Source of the DNA: Corynebacterium heidelbergense
Lineage (GTDB): Bacteria > Actinomycetota > Actinomycetes > Mycobacteriales > Mycobacteriaceae
Length of the DNA stretch: 64,000 nt
Assembly: GCF_028609845.1 (NCBI RefSeq)
Contig: NZ_CP063191.1
Coordinates: 1-64,000 of the forward strand
Direction: 5' to 3'
Made by a program: the position numbers and the translations under genes. Every line of letters begins with the position of its first letter. Positions within the stretch are counted from its first letter, which is position 1. Below, piece by piece: positions 1-10,771 of the stretch. A model generated the notes under the pieces. The model searched no databases, was not told the origin of the DNA, and worked only from the letters and a program-made list of their open reading frames with translations.

Positions 1-1695
1 ATGAACGAGAACGCTTCGTCCGACCCTGCCGCGGAGTTTCCCTCCCTCTGGTACGACATTGTCACTCGGTGGACCACCGGTAACGACCCGGCTTTCCCAG
101 CGATATCCGCTGGTCGTAGGGGAGTAGTGCGGCAGCTTCGGCCGGTTACGCTGGTGGGATCTATCGCGGTGTTCACTGTCCCTACCCCTTGGGCTAAGAG
201 CGAAGTGGAGGACCACCTCGCCATGCCAATCCAGAACGTCCTTCACCAGGAGCTGGGCCAGCCCATCAGCATCTCGGTGTCCGTCCAGGCCAACCCATCC
301 GAGCCACAGCGATCGGCGCAGGATTTCACCAACCCCTCCGGTAGCTCCAATCCCTCCGAGTACGCGAACTCCAGCAACCCCCGTGACCCCCGCGACTCTC
401 GTGATCTCCGTGGTTCCGGCCCCGGTACCCACACGGGCCCAGAGCAGTTCTCGCAGCCAACCCCAGATGCGGATGCTGCCGCCCAACACGCCAGCTACTA
501 CGAGGCGCGCCGTGGGGATGACGTCGAACCCTCCCCAACCCCGCCAGCCTGGCAACACCTGGCGAACCCCACCACGGCCAGCAGCAGGCCCGGTACTGAT
601 TCGACACATTCCCCGGCTCGCCGTGTCATCCGTACCCCCGGTACCCAGGAACCGGTCCGCGACGACGAGACCATGCTGAACCGGAAGTACACCTTCGATT
701 CTTTTGTCATCGGCAGTTCCAACCAGTTCGCCCATGCCGCCTGCTGCGCAGTCGCCGAGGCCCCGGCACGTGCGTACAACCCCCTGTTCATCTGGGGCGA
801 GTCAGGTTTGGGGAAGACGCACCTGCTCCACGCGATCGGCCACTACGCCCGGGAGCTGCAGCCCAACATGCGGGTCCAGTACGTCTCTAGCGAGGAGCTG
901 ACGAACAACTTCATCAACTCCATCGCCTCCAACACCCGCGAAGCCTTCAAGCGCCGCTACCGCAATCTGGACATGCTCATTGTGGATGACATCCAGTTTC
1001 TCCAGGGCAAAGAATCCACGCAGGAAGAGTTCTTCCACACCTTCAACGCCCTGCACCAGGCCAACAAGCAGATCGTGCTGAGCTCGGATCGGCCCCCGCG
1101 CCAGTTAACCACCTTGGAGGATCGGCTGCGCACCCGTTTCGAGGGGGGCCTCATCACGGATGTGCAAACCCCGGACTTGGATACCCGAATCGCCATCCTG
1201 ACGAAGAAAGCTCATCTGGAGAACAAGGTCCTGCCAGAGGATGTAGCCACCTTTATCGCCACCCGCTACGAGACCTCCATCCGGGAACTGGAAGGTGCTC
1301 TCATCCGCGTGACCGCCTACTGCTCGCTGAGCCGCGTACCGGTCAGCGTGGAGGCTGCCGAGGTGGCGCTGCGCAACAACATGCCCACGGGCGGGGATGT
1401 TGTCATCTCCGCGCAGAACATCATCGAGACGGTGGCGGATTACTACACGCTCACCACCGAGGAGCTGCTGGGGAAGGGGCGAAGCCGAAAAGTGGCCCAT
1501 GCCCGACAGGTCGCGATTTACCTTTGCCGGGAGCTAACCGATCTTTCGCTGCCGAAGCTGGGGGTAGAGTTCGGCGGGCGCGACCACTCGACCGTCCTCT
1601 ACGCGGAACGGCGCATCCGCGAGTCCCTCAACGAAGATCGCAAGACTTTCGATGACGTCCAGCACCTCACGCAGAAGGTCAAGTCCCACTCGTAA
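1..1695 (+). CDS. dnaA: Chromosomal replication initiator protein DnaA
   Basis: DnaA is the AAA+ ATPase that binds DnaA boxes at oriC, melts the origin and recruits the replicative helicase. The 564-residue product has the usual four-part plan. It has an N-terminal helicase-interaction domain (about 1-90) and a long Pro/Ser/Asn-rich linker (about 100-225) of the actinobacterial type. The AAA+ core carries Walker A GESGLGKTH (about 265-273) and Walker B LIVDDIQFL (about 325-333). The C-terminal DNA-binding domain carries the signature GRDHSTVLYAERRI (about 527-540). The ATG is the first base of the window, so its promoter is not visible. The origin lies directly downstream. Identification is secure. 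Confidence 0.98.
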   Translation: MNENASSDPAAEFPSLWYDIVTRWTTGNDPAFPAISAGRRGVVRQLRPVTLVGSIAVFTVPTPWAKSEVEDHLAMPIQNVLHQELGQPISISVSVQANPSEPQRSAQDFTNPSGSSNPSEYANSSNPRDPRDSRDLRGSGPGTHTGPEQFSQPTPDADAAAQHASYYEARRGDDVEPSPTPPAWQHLANPTTASSRPGTDSTHSPARRVIRTPGTQEPVRDDETMLNRKYTFDSFVIGSSNQFAHAACCAVAEAPARAYNPLFIWGESGLGKTHLLHAIGHYARELQPNMRVQYVSSEELTNNFINSIASNTREAFKRRYRNLDMLIVDDIQFLQGKESTQEEFFHTFNALHQANKQIVLSSDRPPRQLTTLEDRLRTRFEGGLITDVQTPDLDTRIAILTKKAHLENKVLPEDVATFIATRYETSIRELEGALIRVTAYCSLSRVPVSVEAAEVALRNNMPTGGDVVISAQNIIETVADYYTLTTEELLGKGRSRKVAHARQVAIYLCRELTDLSLPKLGVEFGGRDHSTVLYAERRIRESLNEDRKTFDDVQHLTQKVKSHS

Positions 1696-2282
1696 CTGCC
1701 GCCGGCCCATCCACTCGGAACTTGTGCGCGCAAATCCGGCGGGCGTGCGCTACCCCCGGGTTCGCCAGCTTTCCACCGTTGTCCACAGGAGATCCGGGGA
1801 TAACTCACCTCATCTGTGGACAACTAGCCGGTCCATGAGCACCGACGAGCACAGTTATCCACATTTCCACAGGCTTTTCCACAGATGTAATTACAAAAGT
1901 GTTCTTCCGGGGGACCCACCCGCCGGGCCCACCTAAACTACACCTCAACCTCACCTTTAAGCCCAGGTTTGGGGAAAACCCACCCAAATCAGCGGACAAA
2001 CCGGTGGATACGATGTGGACAACGCAATCCACGGCAACCTTCTCCCCAACCCCGCCCACTTATGCACAAGCGCCTCCACTGCCCGCCCACATCCCCCGCG
2101 GCACCCGGCACCTGCCAGAACGCCGGGTTTTCCACAGCTTGCACAACCCCTACTACCACTACTGTTCTTCCCCTAGGAGAAAAATAAACAGCACTAGGGC
2201 CTTTGGGATAAGGTGGATCATCGTCTACGAGGCACATCGCTCACCCCATCCCACGGCCGCGGACAAGGAGAACAACGCTCGC
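1696..2282. other. oriC: Chromosomal replication origin (oriC)
   Basis: This 587-base gap between dnaA and dnaN holds a cluster of DnaA-box-like 9-mers on both strands. On plus are TTGTCCACA (1779-1787), TTATCCACA (1855-1863), TTTTCCACA (1875-1883), TTATGCACA (2060-2068) and TTTTCCACA (2128-2136). On minus, written TGTGGACAA on plus, are 1815-1823 and 2014-2022. An ATTTCCACA abuts the second box at 1863-1871. TTATCCACA and TTATGCACA fit the TTATNCACA consensus exactly. Short A/T-rich stretches at about 1884-1905 and 2175-2190 could be the unwinding element, but neither is strong. The dnaN promoter must also lie in this gap. Position and box density make the origin call firm; its exact limits are not defined. 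Confidence 0.9.
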
Positions 2283-3464
2283 ATGGACCAGACAGTCAGT
2301 TTCACGGTGCCGAAGGATGACCTCGCCTCGGCCCTTGCCTGGGTTGCTCGGTCCCTGCCGTCCAAGCCCACCCAGCCGATCCTGCGGGGTGTTCTTATTG
2401 ACGCCACCGACAGCGGCCTGGTCTTAAGTGGCTTCGATCGGGAAGTATCCACGCGCGTGAAGATCAACGCGGAGGTCATGGAGACGGGCAGCCTCCTCGT
2501 CGCCGGCAAGTTGGCCTCCGACATTGTGGGATCCCTGCCCAACAAGCCGATCACCATGGAATACCAGGGATCCAAGGTCCTACTGACCTGCGGCTCCTCC
2601 CGGTTCGAACTTCCCCCGATGACCATCGAGGATTACCCGCCGCTGCCGGACCTGCCGGAGGTCACCGGCACCATCGACCCCCACCTGTTCCAGGAGGCCA
2701 TCGGCCAAGTGGCCATCGCGGCGGGTAAGGATGACACGCTGCCCATGCTTACGGGCATCCGCATGGAAATCGACGGGGACAATGTGGTCCTCGCCGCCAC
2801 CGATCGTTTCCGTCTGGCCGTGCGCACCTTCACATGGAACCCCTCCACCGCCGATGCCCAAGCTGAGCTGCTCATCCCGGCCCGCACGCTGGCAGATACA
2901 GCCCGCTCCATGGGCGTTCACGGTTCCGAACCGGTCTCCATCGCCGTGGGGGCCAGCGGCAACATCGGTCGGGAGGGCCTGCTTGGCATTTCCACCGAAT
3001 CCCGGCACACCACCACCCGCCTGCTGGACGCGGACTTCCCGAAGTTCCGTCCGCTACTGCCTAAGACCCATACCTCTATGGCCTCCGTTGCCATCGAACC
3101 GCTGCAGGATGCCATCCGCCGCGTCTCCCTCGTGGCAGATCGCAATTCCCAGATCCGGATGAACTTCGAGCCCGGCGTTCTCACCCTGTCAGCGGGCGGC
3201 AGCGATGTCGGATCCGCCGAAGAACAGCTCGACTGCGGTTTCGCCGGGGAACCCCTAACCATCGCGTTTAACCCGACCTACCTCAAGGAAGGCCTCGCGG
3301 CGGTCCACTCCCAGCGAGTGGTGTTCGGGTTCACCCAGCCTTCCCGGCCCGCCATCCTTATCCCGGAACAGCCGGACCTTCCGGAAAGCGACGAGGAGGG
3401 AAACTTCCCCACTCCCGCTACGGAGTTCACGTACCTACTCATGCCCGTCCGTCTCCCGGGTTAA
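2283..3464 (+). CDS. dnaN: DNA polymerase III subunit beta (sliding clamp)
   Basis: DnaN is the ring-shaped dimer that tethers DNA polymerase III to its template. The reading frame is open from 1899, but homology to clamp N-termini begins at the ATG at 2283 (MDQTVSF), preceded by a purine-rich GGAGAA. This gives 393 residues, normal for actinobacterial DnaN. Three clamp domains are apparent, including LPILRGVLI-type text near residue 35 (here QPILRGVLIDA) and the C-terminal LLMPVRLPG. Any start upstream of 2283 would place translated DNA-box sequence in the protein and is unlikely. recF follows 36 bases downstream, consistent with a dnaN-recF transcription unit. Confidence 0.97.
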   Translation: MDQTVSFTVPKDDLASALAWVARSLPSKPTQPILRGVLIDATDSGLVLSGFDREVSTRVKINAEVMETGSLLVAGKLASDIVGSLPNKPITMEYQGSKVLLTCGSSRFELPPMTIEDYPPLPDLPEVTGTIDPHLFQEAIGQVAIAAGKDDTLPMLTGIRMEIDGDNVVLAATDRFRLAVRTFTWNPSTADAQAELLIPARTLADTARSMGVHGSEPVSIAVGASGNIGREGLLGISTESRHTTTRLLDADFPKFRPLLPKTHTSMASVAIEPLQDAIRRVSLVADRNSQIRMNFEPGVLTLSAGGSDVGSAEEQLDCGFAGEPLTIAFNPTYLKEGLAAVHSQRVVFGFTQPSRPAILIPEQPDLPESDEEGNFPTPATEFTYLLMPVRLPG

Positions 3465-3500
3465 CCGGGTTTCGACTCGACACAGCTTGCGACGTCTCCC

Positions 3501-4760
3501 GTGTACGTTCGTCACCTGCAGCTCACGGACTTTCGCTCCTGGCCAAACCTGGAGCTGGACCTCACGCCGGGGGTCACCGTGTTCTCCGGGCCCAACGGAC
3601 ATGGGAAGACGAACGTGGTGGAGGCGCTCGGGTACCTGGCGTCCCTAAGCTCCCACCGCGTCAACAGGGACGCCGCACTCGTGCGCGAAGGCCAGGACGT
3701 CGCCTCCGTCAGCGCGACCGCCGTGAACAACGGCCGGGAACTCACCGCTCACATCGCCATCAAGGCCCGCGGCGCCAATCGGGCTCACATCAACCGCACC
3801 GCGTTGAAGAGCGCCAGGGATGTTTTAGGCATTGTGCGTACCACCCTGTTCTCGCCGGAGGACCTCGCCCTCGTGCGAGGCGAGCCGGAACAACGGCGGC
3901 TCTTTCTGGACCAGATCATGGTGGCGCGCTATCCCCGCCTGGCCGGGATCCGCGCGGATTACGATAAGGCCCTGAAACAGCGCAACGCCCTGCTGCGAAA
4001 CAATGCCGCTGAACTGCGGTTTCACGCGGAGTCCGGCATCGACCCGGAGGGTGCCAGCGCCATCGCGACCCTCGACGTGTGGGATGGGCAGCTCGCCTAT
4101 CTCGGCGCGCAGCTCATGAGCGCCCGGGTGCAGATCGTGCACGACCTCAGCTCGCATGTCCTGGCCACGTATCAGCGCCTCGCGCCGGAATCCCGCCCGG
4201 CGCACCTGGCCTACACGTCCACGGTGGACGAGGAACTCGCACAGCTCGGGATCGAACTGGGCCGCAGCCACCCGGGGGAACCGACCGCCGTGCTCAGCCC
4301 GGATATCGCGGAAGCCGTCCTGCTGGAGGCCTTCTCCGCCCGCCGAGACCAGGAGATCGTGCGCGGAACCACGCTGCTCGGGCCCCACCGGGATGACGTG
4401 ATCCTGCGGTTGGGCTCCCAGCCGGCGAAGGGTTATGCCAGCCACGGGGAATCTTGGTCCTACGCCTTGTCCCTGCGCCTGGCAGCGTTTTTCATGCAGC
4501 GCGGGGACGGCACGGAGCCTGTCGTTATCCTGGATGATGTCTTCGCGGAGCTAGACCGCTCCCGGCGGCAACGGCTAGTAGAGCTAGTCCAGGAGGCCGA
4601 ACAGGTGCTCATCACCGCTGCGGTCGACGAGGACATCCCCGCCGAACTGCGCCACGTCGCCACCCTTCACACCGTCGAGGCCCGCGAGACCCCGGATGGC
4701 CGCATATCGTTGGTGGATTCCGCCGATGACAAACCAGGGGGAAGAGGTGAGGTCCAGTGA
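3501..4760 (+). CDS. recF: DNA replication and repair protein RecF
   Basis: RecF is the SMC-like ATPase that helps load RecA at gapped DNA and stalled forks. The 419-residue product starts at GTG (MYVRHLQLTDFRSW, the canonical RecF opening). It has Walker A GPNGHGKT (30-37), a signature-type LLGPHRDD segment near residue 294 and Walker B VVILDDVFAELD near 350. Its last codons overlap the next gene by 4 bp (GTGA), so recF and the DUF721 gene are probably translationally coupled. No RBS of note is seen in front of the GTG. Confidence 0.97.
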   Translation: MYVRHLQLTDFRSWPNLELDLTPGVTVFSGPNGHGKTNVVEALGYLASLSSHRVNRDAALVREGQDVASVSATAVNNGRELTAHIAIKARGANRAHINRTALKSARDVLGIVRTTLFSPEDLALVRGEPEQRRLFLDQIMVARYPRLAGIRADYDKALKQRNALLRNNAAELRFHAESGIDPEGASAIATLDVWDGQLAYLGAQLMSARVQIVHDLSSHVLATYQRLAPESRPAHLAYTSTVDEELAQLGIELGRSHPGEPTAVLSPDIAEAVLLEAFSARRDQEIVRGTTLLGPHRDDVILRLGSQPAKGYASHGESWSYALSLRLAAFFMQRGDGTEPVVILDDVFAELDRSRRQRLVELVQEAEQVLITAAVDEDIPAELRHVATLHTVEARETPDGRISLVDSADDKPGGRGEVQ

Positions 4761-5401
4761 CCGATGCGGTCGAACCTGCGGGTAGCGGGATTGGGGACGC
4801 CACCTATATCAGCGATCCAATACTGCGCGCCGCCAGCGCCCTACGTTTTGCCGGCGGGAAGGGACCAGCACTCCCGCCACAGCCAACGCCCGCGGCCCAG
4901 ACGGGAGGAGGGGCGCTACCGGCATCCGAAGTTTCCCGCGGTGCTCGCGCCGCTGGTGGAAGTCCTGGGCGCCTACGGGCTCGGGCGGGCGTACGCCGGT
5001 ATCGGCGTACCCGACTGGATGGCCGGGAGGACCGCAGTTACCGTGACCCGGCCCCCGCCGGGTCGGTATTAAGTCGGGAAATTCGCCGCCACGGCTGGCA
5101 GCACAACATCGCCGCCGGTCGGCTGGTCCAGGACTGGTCCAGCATCGTCGGCCCGGAGGTCGCGGCACATACTCATGTCCTCGCCTATCACGAGGAGCAA
5201 CGGGAGCTCATCGTGCAGTGCGATTCGACCCCGTGGGCCACCCAGTTGCGCTACATGGCGCCGATGGTGCTGGCAAGTATTGCGGAGACCGTGGGTTCCG
5301 GTGTGGTGGAACACCTGCAGATCAACAACCCCAACTACGGGCCGAAGAGCACCGGCCGGTTGCGGTGGCAGGGCCGCGGTAAGCGGGATGACTGGGGCTG
5401 A
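4757..5401 (+). CDS. DUF721 (DciA-like) family protein
   Basis: This is a conserved actinobacterial protein always found between recF and gyrB. The 214-residue product has a low-complexity N-terminal half (about 1-105, rich in Ala, Pro, Gly and Arg). Its C-terminal half is the DUF721 domain (about 110-190), with motifs such as QDWSSIVGPEVAAHT and a conserved ATQLRYMAP segment. DUF721 proteins include DciA, the ancestral loader of the DnaB helicase, so a role in replication initiation is likely by family and position. The GTG start overlaps the recF stop by 4 bp. The family assignment is secure; the helicase-loading role is inferred. Confidence 0.9.
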   Translation: MTDAVEPAGSGIGDATYISDPILRAASALRFAGGKGPALPPQPTPAAQTGGGALPASEVSRGARAAGGSPGRLRARAGVRRYRRTRLDGREDRSYRDPAPAGSVLSREIRRHGWQHNIAAGRLVQDWSSIVGPEVAAHTHVLAYHEEQRELIVQCDSTPWATQLRYMAPMVLASIAETVGSGVVEHLQINNPNYGPKSTGRLRWQGRGKRDDWG

Positions 5402-5432
5402 TTCGGTACCCCGGATGGGGCCCAGGGCAGGG

Positions 5433-5438
5433 TAGACT
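5433..5438 (+). promoter_or_regulatory. Candidate -10 element for gyrB
   Basis: TAGACT lies 64 bases before the gyrB GTG in the 101-base gap after the DUF721 gene. It matches the sigma-A -10 consensus of high-G+C actinobacteria (TANNNT). No convincing -35 hexamer is present 16-18 bases upstream, which is common in this group. Confidence 0.4.
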
Positions 5439-5496
5439 AGTGGGGTTCATCGGCCGACCTATGCGGGCGGCCAACCTGGGACGCGAAGGAGTATGA

Positions 5497-7543
<2,047 letters not shown>

Positions 7544-7549
<6 letters not shown>

Positions 7550-8752
7550 TTCCTCCGCCCGCCGCGCCACGCTTAGGGGATCCTGCCACAGTCGATGCAG
7601 GGCAACCGCGGTCGCGGCCCGGTGCACCGGGCCCCGAGGGGCGATCTCCAGGGTCACTTCCGGGTGATCGGCTTCGAGGATCCCGCGAATGCGGGTGGCG
7701 GCCAGGGGATCGGCGGTGAAGGCTTCCCCGGCGAGCACGACCCGATGGGGGTCCAGGGTGTCCAAGGCACTGGAGAGCCCTTCGGCCAGCAACCGGGCGC
7801 GGGCGTCCAACAGTTCGCGCGCTGCGGGCTTGGTAGAGCGGGCCAGGTCAGCGACACTTTGTGCGGACAGCCCGCGATGGCGGGCCGCGGAGAGAATGCT
7901 GCTCGCGCTAAGCGGGTGGGCCCCCACTGGGCAGGTTCCGGCGAACAGGCTGCCCCGCCCCAGGGTGTCATACACGATGGGGCTGGATCCGGTCTTCGGC
8001 CGGTGGACAGTGCCCCCCATCATCCAGGCGTGGCTGATGAGCTCCCGGGCGTAGCAATACAGGGTCGAGGCACAGGGTGGCGCTGCCGCCGTGATCGGAT
8101 CCGTGCAGGTCAGCAGATCGCATCCGGCCAAGGCCTGCACGCCGCCGCTGATGCCCACATCCTTGTGCAGGTAGGACCGCAACAGCGGCAGGGCGGGTTG
8201 TTCCTCCCAGCCATAAGCGCTGGAGGTGACGGTGCCATCGGGGCGCACGGCGGCGGAGAAGGCGACGCCCGCGCCAGCGATGCGCGTGCCGGGTGGCGCC
8301 AGGGATCGCAGGGAGTGGCCGATAGCTTCCAGGGTGTCCGCGGCCGGGGTACTGGAGACATCGAAGTTCACCTGCCGCTGGGCCAGGACCGTTCCGGTGG
8401 GATCCACGGCCAACAGCAGGGTGGAGCGAGCCCCGATATGCGCACCGAGCGCGACGAGGCCGGGGTTGTGCGGGATGAGGGTGGCGGTGCGTCTGCCGCC
8501 CCGAGATCCGGGCGTGGTTGCGGACGGTAAGGATGGGGGTAGGTGCTTGTCCTGGACGACCAGGCCGGCCTCGATGAGCGCGGTGACGAGTCGCGTGACG
8601 CTCGGCTGAGATAGACCGAGCTGTCTTTGTAGGAGCGCTCGGGTGACCGTCGGCGGTGCTATCGCGGCATCGGCGGGGTCCGGTCGCGCCGCCCGAATCA
8701 GTTGGAAGCAGCGGGCTGTGGGATCGGTCGGCAGGGCAAACGCTATGGTCAC
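7544..8752 (-). CDS. ssuR: ROK-family transcriptional regulator, SsuR-like
   Basis: This is a ROK-type regulator. An N-terminal winged-helix segment (LLQRQLGLSQPSVTRLV, about residues 45-61 from the start used here) is followed by a ROK sugar-kinase-like domain. Corynebacterium glutamicum has a ROK regulator, SsuR, just downstream of gyrB that controls alkanesulfonate-utilisation genes. Here too the gene follows gyrB and is divergent from an SsuD-like monooxygenase, so the same role is inferred. The GTG at 8752 gives 402 residues. An in-frame TTG at 8809 would add 19 residues and cannot be excluded. The effector and whether it activates or represses cannot be read from sequence. Confidence 0.75.
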
Positions 8753-8842
8753 GACGCGAAACGGCCCCCTGGTAAAAACTCGGTGGGGTGCATCGGGTTT
8801 AGGCTGCAAAGATTCACCATGAATCGAACACTAGCACCTACC

Positions 8843-8858
8843 TAGACAGAATGGTCTA
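8843..8858. promoter_or_regulatory. Candidate operator/promoter upstream of ssuD
   Basis: The inverted repeat TAGAC-6-GTCTA lies immediately before the ssuD start, between the divergent ROK regulator and the monooxygenase. Its right arm overlaps a -10-like TCTACT (8855-8860) that ends 7 bases before the ATG. That is a good position for a regulator to control a leaderless transcript. Assignment to the neighbouring ROK protein is inference. Confidence 0.35.
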
Positions 8859-8867
8859 CTGAACGCC

Positions 8868-10064
8868 ATGACCACTGCACTCTCCACGACCTCCTCCCCG
8901 TCCACTGCGGGGGCTTCAGCTTCGGACCAGCGGGACCTCGTCTTGCACTGGTACCTCCCGACGTATGGAGATTCCCGCGGTGTGATGAGCGGCGGGCACG
9001 GATCTGGCCTATCCCACGGCGAGCGTCCGGCGACGCTCGACTACATGGCCCAGTTGTGCCAGGCTGCGGAGGCCAACGGGTTCGAGTCCGTTCTCATCCC
9101 CACGGGGCAGTGGTGCCAGGAGGGGTGGGTCGTCGCGTCGGCGATGGCGGCGCGGACCAGCAGAGTGAAGTTCCTCGTCGCCGTGCGCCCCGGGCTCGTC
9201 GCCGCACCCCTGCTGGCCCAGCAGGTACAGACCCTCCAGGACCTGTCCGGCGGGCGGGTCGCGGTGAACGTCGTGATCGGCGGGGAGGACTTGGAGCAGC
9301 GCACCTTTGGGGACTTCACCACGAAGCAACAGCGGTACGAGCGGGCCGACGAGGTTCTCGCCGCGGCACAGCACCTGTGGAGCAGCGATGAGCCGCTAAC
9401 GGTCTCCGGCGACTATGTGCAGGTGGAAGGGGCCCAGTTGGCCCAGCGCCCCGCAGTACAGCCCCCGATCTTCTTCGGCGGTTCCTCCCCGATAGGCATC
9501 GAGGTCGCCGGACGCCGGGCCGATGTGTACCTGACCTGGGGGGAAACCCCGGATAAGGTGGCGGCGAAGCTGGACCGCGTGCGCCACGCGGCGGCGGAGG
9601 CTGGGCGGGAAGACATTGACTTCGGCATTCGTCTGCACGTCATTGCTCGGCCCACGGAGGAGGAAGCGTGGGGGGAGGCCCAGCGCCTGCTGGATGGCAT
9701 TGACCCGGCAAAGGTGGCCAGGGTCCAGGCCCGCTTGGCCACATCGCAATCTGAAGGCCAGCGCCTGCAATCGGAACTCCACGGACGGGGGGCCGGCTTC
9801 CACACCGGAACCCCGGCCCGGGACTTGGAGGTCGCCCCCAACCTCTGGGCGGGTATCGGCCTGGTCCGCGGAGGAGCAGGCACATCCCTCATCGGTAGCT
9901 ACGAGCAGGTCGCTCAGCGCCTGGCCGAGTACCGGGCCATCGGCATCCGCCACGTCATCCTCTCCGGTTATCCCCACCTGGAGGAGACCTGGCACGTCGG
10001 GGAGGGCCTGGTGCCCCAGTTGCAGCGGGCCGGCATCGACGTTCGCCACCACACCACGCGCTGA
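8868..10064 (+). CDS. ssuD: FMNH2-dependent alkanesulfonate monooxygenase (SsuD-like)
   Basis: This is a luciferase-like flavin monooxygenase that cleaves C-S bonds of alkanesulfonates, releasing sulfite and an aldehyde, using reduced FMN supplied by a separate reductase. The 398-residue product carries a short Ser/Thr-rich extension (1-20). SsuD family text then follows: HWYLPTYGDSR near 26-36, LVAVRPGLVAAPLLAQQ near 104-120, GRVAVNVVIGG near 132-142 and FFGGSS near 204. The ATG at 8868 follows a -10-like hexamer by 7 bases, suggesting a leaderless mRNA. A flavin reductase gene follows at 10124. No ABC transporter genes for sulfonate uptake are in this module, so uptake would be encoded elsewhere. 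Confidence 0.88.
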   Translation: MTTALSTTSSPSTAGASASDQRDLVLHWYLPTYGDSRGVMSGGHGSGLSHGERPATLDYMAQLCQAAEANGFESVLIPTGQWCQEGWVVASAMAARTSRVKFLVAVRPGLVAAPLLAQQVQTLQDLSGGRVAVNVVIGGEDLEQRTFGDFTTKQQRYERADEVLAAAQHLWSSDEPLTVSGDYVQVEGAQLAQRPAVQPPIFFGGSSPIGIEVAGRRADVYLTWGETPDKVAAKLDRVRHAAAEAGREDIDFGIRLHVIARPTEEEAWGEAQRLLDGIDPAKVARVQARLATSQSEGQRLQSELHGRGAGFHTGTPARDLEVAPNLWAGIGLVRGGAGTSLIGSYEQVAQRLAEYRAIGIRHVILSGYPHLEETWHVGEGLVPQLQRAGIDVRHHTTR

Positions 10065-10123
10065 GGGGCCGCGCCACTACCCGAAACACCCTTACCCACA
10101 ACACTTTGGATGGTGATTTCTCT

Positions 10124-10600
10124 ATGACAACCGCACTCGGAACCGATTTACGCAAAGCCTTGGCGGCCGTACCCACGCCCATCGCCGCCGTCGCCGCCGA
10201 GGTGGATGGTGCCCCGGTGGGCATGATCGTGGGTTCCTTTGTGGGGCTTAGCCTGGATCCGGGCCTGGTGAGCTTCAGCCTGCAGAAAACCTCCACGACG
10301 TGGCCGCAGCTCCGGGCCGCAGAGCGGCTGGGTATCTCCATTCTGACCTCCGACCACAGCCATCAGGTACGCCAACTCGCTGGCCCCGCCGAGCACCGCT
10401 TCGCCGGGGTGAATTACCGCACTGAGGGGGACGCCATCGTGCTGGACGGCGCCACCACCGGGCTCGTCGGCCGCCTGGTCAGCGAGTTTTCCGCCGGCGA
10501 TCATAACGTCGCCATCGTGGAAGTGGAGCAGGCCCACCACAAGCCCCACCCCCAACCGCTGGTCTATCACGGCCGATCCATCGCCCCCCTGAGCCGCTAG
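10124..10600 (+). CDS. Flavin reductase-like domain protein (NAD(P)H:FMN reductase)
   Basis: The 158-residue flavin-reductase-like protein has the split-barrel FMN-binding fold. Typical text includes TPIAAVAAEVDGAPVGM (residues 17-33), GSFVGLSLDPGLVSFSLQ and the H-x-x-x-V-R-Q-LAG segment. Its position behind ssuD makes it the likely source of FMNH2 for that monooxygenase. The ATG at 10124 is chosen because homology begins there; an in-frame TTG at 10106 would add only six residues. Specificity for NADH or NADPH cannot be told. Confidence 0.8.
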   Translation: MTTALGTDLRKALAAVPTPIAAVAAEVDGAPVGMIVGSFVGLSLDPGLVSFSLQKTSTTWPQLRAAERLGISILTSDHSHQVRQLAGPAEHRFAGVNYRTEGDAIVLDGATTGLVGRLVSEFSAGDHNVAIVEVEQAHHKPHPQPLVYHGRSIAPLSR

Positions 10601-10631
10601 CCCAGTGAAACCCCGAGCCGCTAGCTCAGTG
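10591..10631 (+). repeat. 17-bp direct repeat at the end of the flavin reductase gene
   Basis: GAGCCGCTAGCYCAGTG occurs at 10591-10607 and again at 10615-10631, a 24-base period. The first copy contains the TAG stop codon (10598-10600). This looks like a local tandem duplication; no function is evident. Confidence 0.6.
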
Positions 10632-10771
10632 CGAGAAGCCCGCGAGTTTTGCAGCGGAAAGCGGCGAACCGGCCGCGATGGGGTGCGCGGCGGGGTTATC
10701 CTACTGTCCTGCACACCTGTCTCAGCGCGCGATATCCGCCCTGCTGGTTCCCATGAAATCCGAGGACCGTA

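Noticed and set aside
1899..2282. 128-codon upstream extension of dnaN
   Set aside because: The extension runs through DnaA boxes and has no homology; the clamp N-terminus starts at 2283.
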